The position numbers and the translations under genes were made by a program. From assembly GCA_027922465.2 (NCBI GenBank), contig BQMF02000754.1, positions 62,001-126,000 of the forward strand: a DNA stretch of 64,000 bases. The letters run 5' to 3'. Positions 12,191-22,095 of this stretch are shown here, piece after piece (position 1 is the stretch's first letter; every line of letters begins with the position of its first letter). The stretch comes from Turritopsis dohrnii. Lineage: Eukaryota; Cnidaria; Hydrozoa; Anthoathecata; Oceaniidae. The notes beneath the pieces are model-generated. The model saw only the letters and a program-made list of their open reading frames with translations. It searched no databases and was not told where the DNA came from.

Positions 12191-12935
12191 TGAATGGGCA
12201 GTATATCTAACTTTTATTTCAACAAAAATAAAAACACAGGCCTGTGTGCTCTGTCAGTTCGCCTAGCTAAACAGACAACAGAAACAAAAAAGTAACCACA
12301 ACTTTCCGTTTGTCTTTAGGCAAACCAAATGATCGTTTTTTCTCAACTTTATTTTCTTTGATGTCGCGCGAAGAAAACCAAAAACGTTTGACTGTTCAAA
12401 AGATTGTTGACACTATTGCCATGGCACTAATCAGGGGGTAACAAAAGCTTGAAAGTGGATTTTATCAAGGTCATTATTAAGTACTGTAGAAATATTAATT
12501 GAGAATTTCGCTTATATTACTCATTTGCATATATTCCAATTAAAAATATTACAATTTCATGCAGTCATCGCCAGTTCTTTGGTAGGAGCTTTACATTTAC
12601 ATTTACATTTATATACCCCCTAGTTTGCTTATATTCTCCGCGATCTCTCCGTTGCAGATCCCCGATTCTTTCGAAGCTTGCCGCCCATGTCCACCCTGCG
12701 CAGATTTCAGAAAAAAGAAAGTTTAGCTATTGGCAACAAAAAGTGTATCCATGTTGTAATTGTTTATTCTCCGAACATTGACCCATCTAATCGGGGACCC
12801 TTAATAATTATCATACTTGAAAACAGGCTAAAACCTTCTCAAAAGAATGTAAATGTAAAACCATAAGTATATTTCACACTCAGTATAAGTATATTCCACA
12901 CTCAGTTTTTCGAGTCCACCTTCAGCCTACGTTGA
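12191..12935. other. Helitron-derived non-coding DNA
   Basis: This lies upstream of the Rep pseudogene in its own orientation. It includes a short (tttaca)n tract near 12,587-12,612. A partial Helitron 3'-end block without the hairpin ('gccgcccatgtccacc', about 12,680) is also present. Nothing else is recognised. Confidence 0.55.
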
Positions 12936-13359
12936 GTGTCGCTCGCCGCCCATGTTCAGCCTGCGTTGAGTTCACGAAAAATAAAATTAAGAAATTGGCA
13001 ATGATAACAGTGCCCATGTTGTAGAGCTCGAAAAACTGATCAAAAAAATGTATGGGGTCCTTTTCCTATGATCAACCGCTAGAGAGATATCTTCGTTCAA
13101 ACATTTTGATGACGTCACAGACCCGTCCCCAAAAAAACTTGGCCTAAATTTGAGTCCACCAAAAATAAAATTAAGGATTTAGCAATAATAAGAGTGCCCA
13201 TGTTGTAGAGCTCGAAAAACTGATCAAAAAAATGTATGGGATCGTTTTCCTACGATCAACCGTTTCGGAGATATCGTCGATCAAAATTTTGATGACGTCA
13301 TAAAAATAACAGACAGACAGACAGACAGACAGACAGAGAATCGGCTATTAATATATAGA
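12936..13359 (-). mobile_element. Non-autonomous Helitron copy 5, 3'-end truncated
   Basis: The intact 5' terminus is at 13,359 on the minus strand (TCTATATATTAATAGCC). Next come (GACA)n and two tandem ~195-bp units, each with TGACGTCA at about 13,108 and 13,295. The other end keeps 'gtcgctcgccgcccatg' but lacks the hairpin and CTAG. It is the same family as the array copies but separated from them by the Rep remnant. Confidence 0.78.
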
Positions 13360-13753
13360 CGAGAATTCAATTGAGATGAGCAAGGATTTGTCCAACAATA
13401 TCATTAATCAAACCAAAGAACTCCCACAGAACAATCCTTCAATTAAGATTAACATAAAGAAACGCCGAAGTTTAAGAAGGCAACAACAACTACAAAATGT
13501 ACGAGAAACAATGTCAGAACACACCCGCGTGACCGTGGGTTTACTTATTCAAGTAGTTTGACATTTTTGATTTCACCGAGTTTACTTTATCTCTTTGTTA
13601 AAAATTTATATAAATGTGTGATGTTTTGCCAGGTTTACGAAACGAAGTTTGATTTATTTGATGTAAAAGAAATGTAAGAATTTTTCGAGAAAATGTGTTG
13701 CCAATGTTGTTACGAAAAACAACAAAAAAAAAAAAAACAAAAAAAAAAAAAAA

Positions 13754-14557
13754 ATGTCACAACAAGAGAAAAGAGCAAACGAACTTGCCCAGATGAAAGG
13801 TGCATCAAATTGGTTGACTACTTTGAGGCTTCAATCTGAAAATTTCTATCTTTCAAAAAGAGAATTCTTCGATGCAATTGCACTGAGATACAGGTGGGAT
13901 TTGAAGCACTTACCATCTGTTTGCGCTTGTGGGAAATCTTTCACTATAGATCATGCGCTTTCATGCCCAAAGGGTGGTTTTGTGTACCAAAGGCACAATG
14001 AGCTGAGAGATACCATTGCAGCCATTATAGGTAAGGTCAAGACAGATGTGGTAATTGAACCAGCACTGGGACCCCTAAGTGGAGAACAACTTTCTCGTGG
14101 TACCATTACGACTGACGGTGCAAGAGCAGACATCAGTGCTTCAGGCTTTTGGACGCGTGGCCAACGAGCATTCTTCGACGTAAAGGTATTCAATGCCTTC
14201 GCTCAGAGGTACGCAAACCAAAGTTTGAAAAACGCTTTCACCATCAACGAGCGAGAAAAGAAGAGATCCTATAACGACAGGATACTTCAAGTTGAACGAG
14301 GATCATTCACTCCGCTGATCTTTACGACAAACGGGGGTATGGGGATAGAGGCTCAACACTTTCTACGTGCACTCGCAACACACTTATCAGACAAAAATGA
14401 CGATCTCTTCTCAGAAGTATTGAATTGGTTGCGCACAAAAATCTCGTTTGCATTGACACGATCCGCCATCACTTGCATCCGAGGCACTAGAGCATCGGCG
14501 ACAAAGAAGATCAGAGCAGAAGAAATTCGAATTTCCGAGTCGATTGCATACCATTAA
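13754..14557 (+). CDS. Retroelement-type ORF with PD-(D/E)XK-like motif, N-terminally short
   Basis: The 267-codon ORF starts right after a long A-run. The N-terminal third has 'RREFFDAIALRYRW'-like text and a C-x-C...H...C cluster (CACGKSFTIDHALSC, residues about 57-71). Then come RHNELRDT and 'DGARADISASGFW...AFFDVKVF'. The spacing of D...D-V-K fits a PD-(D/E)XK nuclease core (inference). The C-terminal 'LNWLRTKISFALTRSAITCIRGTR' block is familiar from many uncharacterised coral and sponge proteins that sit downstream of a reverse transcriptase. No reverse transcriptase is found here, so this is probably a cut-off 3' part of a retroelement, or cargo between Helitron ends. It has no stops, so it may be recent. 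Confidence 0.7.
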   Translation: MSQQEKRANELAQMKGASNWLTTLRLQSENFYLSKREFFDAIALRYRWDLKHLPSVCACGKSFTIDHALSCPKGGFVYQRHNELRDTIAAIIGKVKTDVVIEPALGPLSGEQLSRGTITTDGARADISASGFWTRGQRAFFDVKVFNAFAQRYANQSLKNAFTINEREKKRSYNDRILQVERGSFTPLIFTTNGGMGIEAQHFLRALATHLSDKNDDLFSEVLNWLRTKISFALTRSAITCIRGTRASATKKIRAEEIRISESIAYH

Positions 14558-14659
14558 ACGATTTTACGTAATCTTTATAGTTTCTTGCTTCAATTTCAAA
14601 CAGTGTAAATTTGCATATATAAAATACTATTTGTATGGTAATTTTTCAAATAAACGATT

Positions 14660-14678
14660 AAAGTTATTAATATATAGA
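14660..14678 (-). mobile_element. Isolated Helitron 5' terminus
   Basis: Read on the minus strand, the sequence starting at 14,678 is TCTATATATTAATA. It matches the first 14 bases of the array copies and then diverges. It may be the 5' end of the larger Helitron that once held the Rep gene at 10,253-12,190. In that case the ORF at 13,754 and copy 5 would lie inside it. Confidence 0.55.
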
Positions 14679-15324
14679 TATTATATTCCATTATCAAAAC
14701 GTATATTTCACATTAGTAATTCGATTTGCAGATGAACTTCCTGTTTAAACGTTTATCGACGACTGTATAGCTGCATCGCTTTCACTTTTGTTTTTTTGTT
14801 TTGATTTTGCATCCGCCATCTTTATCCATCTTTATCTCGCTATTTTATCACACTCCTCCGCATTGCGTAAAATATACTGATAACGTAAAAAAATCTGCAC
14901 AACAAGTCAAATAAGAAAGATGGTAGCCATTAATTGTGTGCTTTTTCGAAATGAAACTGGAACTTGTTTTTTTTTTTAATATAACGAATCTACTTCGCTC
15001 AACTTACAAATACTTCATCATTATACAACTTGCGTACGCTATATAAGAATCATGTGCGTACAATAACGTACGTTGGTGAAAATATCTGTGTACGACTGTA
15101 TTAATACAGCGTACGTACGTACTTGCGTACGTACGCGATATAAATACGTCCATGGTTGTACACTGTATTATATTTACCTATTTTATCATATAAGTTCTAG
15201 TGAGCAGATTCATGTGTGTTTTTGGAATGATTTGTATTATATAAAAGTTGTAGTTGTATGTAATATATCAATACATCTAGTGAACGTTGAAGGCATCATT
15301 CTGATTTACAATATATACAACAAA
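14679..15324. other. Non-coding, simple repeats only
   Basis: AT-rich DNA with a (CGTA)n-like tract near 15,105-15,135. The 87-codon ORF at 15,073 is low complexity and is not supported as a gene. Confidence 0.5.
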
Positions 15325-16256
15325 AATGATAATTAAGAATGAAATTTCAAATTCTAATTTGTAAATAAGCACTTATTTTGGTGCAGTTTAAGAAATTAAT
15401 ATATAAGGAAAATTGGAAAAGCAAAATGAAAGGAAATCTATATAAAGGAAATAATTGTACTAATAGTAAAAATTATTTGCTGAAGAGTTTTGAGTACTTC
15501 ACGTTTTTATGAATGAGAAATTGATTTGATCCTGTGTGGGTTTATTTTTTCTTTGTCATCATTGTGTTTAAGGAAGTTGCCTTAGCCATTTCCATTGTTA
15601 CAATTCTTATGTGTAACTTTGTTGCTCAATATTATATATCATAATATATAATATTATAATATATATATTATAATAAAGATTGAAGCTGCTGTAACTTTGA
15701 TTTTTCTAAAACAAGCAAAGAAGCGAAAAAACAGGAAATTTTCGAAGCACGTTGGTTTCAGTTCTATGCAATCCTTTTTATAAATGTTACAGGCGTTTTT
15801 GCTCAAATCTTTAACGGTTAGGACATCGATTAGAGTTTACATTGGAGCGGAGCAAGTACATATCCGGTATAACGGAAACATACTCTAATACAACAATCGA
15901 ACTAGGAGCTAATGTTTCTTCTCATGTATATTGTCTATTGTTGTAAAATTATCGCTTTTAAAATATGTGAACCATGCGTGTTTCATAAATTTATGCCCAT
16001 AGTTATTCCAGCGCCTATTTTAACCACAGCAATGGTCAATAGCCATGACCGTCAAACAAAGATTAAAGAATACGAGAAAAAAGTATGGGAAACCTTCAGT
16101 GTGTCACACAGTGATTAACTTTGAGTTTGTTGTAGGGAGACCTGTTTGCGCATGCGTATTCCATAAATAATAATTCAGTTTTTTTACTTCGTCGTAGTGT
16201 CACAAAATATTTCCAGATATTGTTGTGGTCCACTCACACTTAAACCAACGACTCTC

Positions 16257-17565
16257 ATGGATTTGGAAAGTTATTTAAGAAAAGTTGTTCCTAAAACGCT
16301 TCCAACGGAGGAAATAGAAGAAGGGAAGAGATGCATGCACAGAATATTTGAGGAACTGAAAAGAAAATCAAGGATTGACAGATACAGTATTGACAGATGT
16401 GAAGTGGTTGGAGGAGTGGCAAAGCAGACATCTATTTCTGGCTTTGTCGACTTTGATTGTGTTGTTTTCGTTAATCCTAAAAATATGACAATACCTAAAA
16501 TTGTTGATGAATTTGATGATGTTCTGACCTTATCTGAATTAAAAATCAATGATATCAGAAAGACACCTAAAAAAGATCCAAAAACACTTCAATTCAAATG
16601 TGGAAATTGAATTTGATTTAGGTGTAGCTGTAAATCGAGCAAAAAACAGAGACAGTGGTGAAAAGGCTTATGTAGTCCAAGCTGAGGAGGTATTTGAAGA
16701 TCGTCGAAATAACGATCTATCCAGTTCAGAGAGGTACAAACAAAGTTCCGAGATATCTATGTTGGCTGTAAAATATGTTCAGGAGCAGAGGCCCTTTTCA
16801 CATGGCGTGGCTCGTCTGGGAAAGTTCTGGAATAAAACATTGTTCATCGATGAGTACTTGAGTGGCCGTTCAACTATCATTGAACTTATTGCTATTAAAG
16901 CATCTACTGAGGTGATGGAAGAGAAGTATTCATCAGCCTTCACCTGTTTCTTGCAGAAGATTAAAGATATTAAGAACTTAAAAATAGACTTTCCTGATTC
17001 TCCTGGCCACCGATTGGACGACGGTAGCCGAGATTACACAAAAAAGCCTCCCTATTTGATTGACCCAGCTGACCCTGATCATGACTATTTGGAGGGAGTG
17101 AAGTATCGTATCCTAGAAGACTTGTCAAAATTTGCAACTGAAACGCTTAAACGTCTTAAATATGGAAACCTTACTGAAATATTTAAACATCAACCGATAT
17201 GGTTCAAATACCAAAACGTTCGATCTCAACCATTGAATTGGTTAGTTGGTACTACCAATGTCAGTTCAAATTTTATTGATTTGAAAATCAACAAACGAGA
17301 TTCAGACAACCGTTCCGTCAAATTGTTGAAAGATTACCTCACAATCCTGGTACAAGTTGTCGACATCAACTCATCATCCTCATCCTCTCCATCATCATCT
17401 CCAGATAAGATTCAGAAGGAAGTACAGAAAGCTATTGCTTATGAAATTATTGGGAGAAACTGTGAGTGGACAAGCTCGAACGATGAGGATTCTTCTCGAA
17501 TGATCACATGCACCATTCCTTTTGGAGGTGGAAAAGCTATAAGAATAAGTTGTGACTGGAAGTAA
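16257..17565 (+). pseudogene. OAS-like nucleotidyltransferase, copy 1 (frameshifted)
   Basis: This is an intronless 2'-5'-oligoadenylate-synthetase-like gene. The start is ATG at 16,257, shared with copy 2. The first frame ends at 16,610. The second frame carries the rest to 17,565. Compared with copy 2, two bases are missing near 16,600, just before the third catalytic Asp. Family marks present are the GG...S...DFD nucleotidyltransferase motif, the EFDLGVA Asp, and 'LIDPADPDHD', which matches the OAS 'DPADP' signature. There is no zinc-ribbon, so OAS fits better than cGAS. After 'TEIFKHQ' comes a ~125-residue tail with a Ser-rich linker and the end FGGGKAIRISCDWK, a region I cannot classify. 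OAS enzymes sense double-stranded RNA and make 2-5A; that role here is inferred only. The frameshift could also be an assembly error. Confidence 0.87.
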
Positions 17566-18533
17566 TTCGCAAAAGCGATACAGAAATACTCTTTTTGATA
17601 TGCGTAATGACGGGGAAAAAAAGAAGCCCTGGGAACGAAGTAGTGTGCCATAATCATATCTTATTGACAAGCAGAATAAGGTCTTAATCATGATGGCATG
17701 TCAGGTACACGGTGGTGAAATGATTTATGTAGAATGGTTAGTTGAATCAGAGTGTCATTACTTTTATTACTTTGAACTTGCGTGGTAGTATTTAATACGG
17801 TGGTATCTGTAAATATAACACTTACTCTGAAATATTGTATGTAATAGAAAATTTCATTTGTCAGGCTACCATTATTCATAGGAGTACAGAAGCGTTCTAA
17901 AGGTTCAATTACTAGTTTCGGCAATGTTGCTGCAAGGTCCATAGCGCAACCAAATTATTGGAAATTACCAGTTCTTCTTTTTCAATTATCACCATGATGA
18001 CATACAACTACCAGAACGCAACAGGATATGAATAAGTATAGAAAAATTAATAAAAGTGTTTGACTAATGAAACTGACATTCTTAATAATATAATGGAGAA
18101 GGCTTATGCAAATCCCACAACTCAGCATTGCATGATGTTAGTTGTATGACGTATGATGGAGATAATTGAATGAGGGGATCTGCAACTCAGTGCAACTTGA
18201 ATAACTTTCGAAATTTTCGAAATCACTGCGTGTTCCAGAACAACAACCTGGAAGAAATGGCACAAATTATTGGCAATAGACGAAGGTGGGTTACACTTCA
18301 ATGTTGATTTAATACTAAAAAATGTAACTTTACAAAGTTATCAAAAGACTATCGATGTAAAGATTGCATTGAATGATGGCTCACTGCAAGATACCGAATC
18401 CTAATGAGTCGCTTTACGAGAAAGCGTCTCAAATGTCTAAGTACTCAGAGATAAATAACTCTCAAGATTGTGATTCTGCAAATCTATTTAAAAGACAACG
18501 TCAAACTAAGATAAAAATATATTTCCTATGATT
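17566..18533 (+). repeat. OAS-like gene 3' flank, copy 1
   Basis: Non-coding DNA matching 1-790 and 21,180-22,095 in blocks. It shares the run 'agataccgaatcctaa' and the pair 'gcgtctcaaat / gagataaataa' with 21,950-22,010. I see no gene here. The minus-strand ORFs at 17,395-17,942 are shadows. Confidence 0.75.
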
Positions 18534-18696
18534 TTAACTTTTCAAATCACCAGATTCAGTTCCGTCAACATTTTCATTTCCTTCTACTGAAGAGGGGAGA
18601 AGAGGAATATTTACGTCTTCGCAAACATCTTCAACATTCCTTGACGCTATGAAATGAGGACAGGATGTACTGTTATCGGATTTCTTTGAACTGACT
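18534..18696 (-). pseudogene. KXD1 exon-4 fragment
   Basis: On the minus strand this encodes one KSDNSTSCPH repeat unit and then the same C-terminal end as KXD1 (ASRNV...DVCEDV...IPLLPSS...GDLKS-stop), with a few substitutions. There is no start, no upstream exons and no conserved KXDL region. It was carried along when the OAS-like unit duplicated. It still ends with an open reading frame, but nothing suggests that it is expressed. Confidence 0.9.
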
Positions 18697-20063
18697 AGTA
18701 ACCATTGCCGTGTTGGTAAATTTATCACTAACTGTCCAATGACACCAAATCAGCCAATCAGACTGTCCTACCCAACCCAAAGATATTATATTCTCAACTA
18801 TTCTGAGGTCAGCAAACGGAGACAATCACTTCGATTGAAGATAAATTATTAAGAATGCAATTTCAAATTCTTACTTGTAGATAAACACTTATTTTGGAGC
18901 ACTTTCAAGAAATTAATGTATAAAGAGAAACTGTTACTATGGAAAATGAAAAGGAAAGGTAATCTATATAAAGGAAATTGTACTAATATTAAAAATTATT
19001 TGCTACTGTAAAAATTACATTATATTGCAAAAAGAAAATTTGAAAAAATGATGTTCTCCGATTCCTCGACCTCAAGTTGTTCTAAAGCTGTTCAAATTTG
19101 AGGGTCGTTCCCAATCTCAACTGGGTGCAAAGTATATAGTTTCAGATCATTTATTTGAAGGTTTTCTGCTCTGTTCAAATTGTCATTTGTTTTATTCAGT
19201 TTGCCATCTACATGACACATTTTTATCTGTTAGGGTTTTGTACTCCAATATTTTTGCGGTCTTTATAACAGTGGCATAACGAGATATGATCATCAAATAT
19301 ATCTCAAAGGAAAAATTTATAAAAGTATTTGACGAGCGAAACTGATATTCTCAAGGACATGATGGAGAGCGTTTATGTAAATCTCGTTTATGTAAAATTT
19401 TTGATAATTCCTTTTGATAAATGTTACAGACGTTTTTGCTCAATGTTTAACGGTTTGACGGTTTAACGATTAGTCTTTACATTGGAGCAGACCAAATTTT
19501 CGAATTTATCTCGCAAGTTTCCGGTATAAGGGAAACATACTCTAACACAACAATCGAACTATGAGCTAATGTTTTTTCTCATCAATACTTTTAAAATGAC
19601 TGTATATCTTTATTGTAGCGTTATAGCTATAAAGCATATGAACAATGTATGTTTCTTATGACAAAAAGCATCAAATAAATTCCAGATATTTTATAAATTT
19701 CAGGATTTTCCCGACGTGCTTTGCTGACATAAATCTACTCTCTATGGAAACTAAGCGTAAAGTAAATAAAAATGGCGGTACATCAAATATTTATACAAAT
19801 AGATATTTCGGCTGCTATTTTAACCGCAGCAATGGTCAATTAACATGACCATCAAACAAAAATGAAAGAATATGTATTGAAACCCTTCACCGTGTCACAC
19901 AGTAAGTAGCATTGAGTTTCTTGAAGAAAGACCTGTTTACGCATGCGTATTCCATTTTTTATGCGTATAACATTTTTTTTAATTCGCCGTAGTGTCATGA
20001 AATATTTCCAGATATTGTTGTGCTTCATATGTGTGATCACTCACACTTAAACCAACGACTCTC

Positions 20064-21002
20064 ATGGATTTGGAAAGTTATCTAAAAAATGTTATTCCTG
20101 AAACGCTTCCAACGGAGGAAATAGAGGAAGGGAAGAGACGTATGCATGAAATATTTGAAGAACTGAAAAGAAATTCAAGGTTTAACAGATACAGTATTGA
20201 CAGATGTGAAGTGGTTGGAGGAGTGGCAAAGCAGACATCTATTTCTGGCTTTGTCGACTTTGATTGTGTTGTTTTCGTTAATTCTACAGACAACGAAATA
20301 ACTCACATTCTTGATAAATTTAAAAATGTTCTGACTTCAGAATTAGGTATCAGAGACATCCGAAAGACACCTGAAGGCGATCCAAAAACACTTCAAATCA
20401 AATATGAGAATGTTGAGTTTGATTTAGGTGTAGCTGTAAATCGAGCAAAAAACAGAGTCAGTGGTGAAAAGGCTTACGTAGCCCAAGCTGAGAAGGTTTT
20501 TGAAAAACGTCGAAATAACGATCTATCCAGTTCAGAAATGTACAAAGAAAGTTCCCATTTATCTATGTTGGCTGTAAAATATGTTCAGGAGCAGAGTGAC
20601 TTTTCACATGACGTGGCTCGTCTGGGAAAGTTCTGGAATAAAACATTGTTCATCGATGAGTACTTGAGTGGCCGTTCAACTATCATTGAACTTATTGCTA
20701 TTAAAGCATCTACTGAGGTGATGGAAGAGAAGTATTCATCAGCCTTCACGTGTTTCTTGCAGAAGATTAAAGATATTAAGAACTTAAAAATAGACTTTCC
20801 TGATTCTCCTGGCCACCAAATGCACGGTAGCCGAGATTACACAAAAAGGCCTCGCTATTTGATTGACCCAGCTGACCCTGATCATGACTATTTGGAGGGA
20901 GTGAAAGATCGTATCCTGGAAAAGTTGTCAAAATTTGCAGCGAAAACCCTATTTCGTCTTGAAAATGGAAACCTTACTGAAATATTTAAACATCAACGGT
21001 AA
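20064..21002 (+). CDS. OAS-like nucleotidyltransferase, copy 2 (C-terminally truncated)
   Basis: A single 312-codon exon. The start ATG is aligned with that of copy 1. Key residues are G52-G53, D65 and D67 in the DFD motif, D120 in VEFDLGVA, and D268-P-A-D271 matching the OAS 'DPADP' signature. The whole catalytic core is open, and the length is close to a single OAS unit (about 350 residues in vertebrate OAS1). A TAA stops it after 'EIFKHQR'. The DNA beyond (21,003-21,180) still aligns with the C-terminal region of copy 1 but holds further breaks, so the tail was lost secondarily. It may encode a core-only enzyme or be an early pseudogene. The predicted role is dsRNA-triggered 2-5A or related nucleotide synthesis in the cytosol (family knowledge). 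Confidence 0.85.
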   Translation: MDLESYLKNVIPETLPTEEIEEGKRRMHEIFEELKRNSRFNRYSIDRCEVVGGVAKQTSISGFVDFDCVVFVNSTDNEITHILDKFKNVLTSELGIRDIRKTPEGDPKTLQIKYENVEFDLGVAVNRAKNRVSGEKAYVAQAEKVFEKRRNNDLSSSEMYKESSHLSMLAVKYVQEQSDFSHDVARLGKFWNKTLFIDEYLSGRSTIIELIAIKASTEVMEEKYSSAFTCFLQKIKDIKNLKIDFPDSPGHQMHGSRDYTKRPRYLIDPADPDHDYLEGVKDRILEKLSKFAAKTLFRLENGNLTEIFKHQR

Positions 21003-22095
21003 TGGTTGGAATACCAAAAATGTCGATTTGAAGCACGTGATTGGTTAGTATTACGAATGTCACATCGAATTTTGTTGATTTGAAAATCAGCGATGACAAC
21101 CAATCCGTCAAATTGTTGAAATAATACCTCACAATCAAGTAACATAAATAAAAGTTGTCGACCTCGAGGTAGAGTTCGTGAAAGCGATACAAAAATATGA
21201 TTTTTGATATGCGAAATGACGGCGAAAAGAAGAAGCTCTGGGGACGAAGTTGTGTATCGCGTTAACATGTCAAGTGCACGGTAGTAAAATGATTTATGGA
21301 GCATGATTAATTGGATCTGACTTTGTCATTACGTTAATTGTTGTTACTTTTATTGTCACTATTACTTTTGTAATATCTGTAAATATAACACTTACTCTGA
21401 ACTGTTGTTTGTAATAGAAAATTTCATTTCTAAGGCTACCATTCTAACCATTCAAAATATTTCTGAGGGTTGGAAGTTGCCTTGATACGCAAGTCTTGAA
21501 GTCTTCAGGACAATTACTAGTTTCGGCAATGTTGCTGCAAGGTCCGAAACACAACTGTGTCAATGATGGTAGTTGTCTGACATTTTATGGAGATAATTGA
21601 ATGAGGAGAACTTCTAGCGGAACTTGAACAACTTTCATGTGGACCGAGTTGTCCAAATCCTTTAATCCACTACGCTTATTTAAAAAAACGGAGTTGTCCA
21701 CCAACCTGGAAGAAAACGTACTAAACAAATTCACATTTTCACAATAGACTAGAATCGGCAACGGATACCAAAGAACATGGAGGGTATAAAAAATGTTACT
21801 ATGTTGAATAAACAAGATGAAAATCCACGTGAAGGTGGGTTAAATTTCAACGTTGATGGAATATTATAAAATCTAACTTTACAAAGTTATCTTAAGACTT
21901 TCGATGTAAAGATTGCGTTGAATGATAGCTCACTGCAACACTAAGATACCGAATCCTAACGAGTCGCTTTATGAGAAGGCGTCTCAAATTAGTACTCTGA
22001 GATAAATAATCCTCAAGATTGAGATTTTTTAAAATCCTCATAAATTTATTTAACAGACAACGTCAAATTAAGATAAAAATATATTTCCTATGGTT
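21003..22095 (+). repeat. OAS-like gene 3' flank, copy 2
   Basis: The remnant of the lost C-terminal region (to about 21,180) is followed by the flank shared with 1-790 and 17,566-18,533. It is non-coding between the OAS-like gene and the convergent KXD1 gene. Confidence 0.75.

Larger units (their letters stand above)
15325..18696 (+). repeat. Segmental duplication, block 1 (OAS-like gene + KXD1 tail)
   Basis: From the block around 'cacttattttgg' to the 'ggatttctttgaactgac' boundary, this region aligns with 18,835-22,360. It contains, in order, an AT-rich upstream part with an (AT)n tract at 15,634-15,673, the OAS-like 5' flank, the OAS-like gene, its 3' flank, and the last part of KXD1 exon 4 on the opposite strand. 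Homology ends inside the KXD1 exon, which fixes one duplication breakpoint. Confidence 0.87.

Noticed and set aside
13376..13561. 61-codon ORF after Helitron copy 5
   Set aside because: Basic and low complexity, no family, no repeated copy; not supported.
16257..21002. cGAS rather than OAS identity
   Set aside because: No zinc-ribbon Cys/His cluster is seen, and the DPADP block fits OAS.
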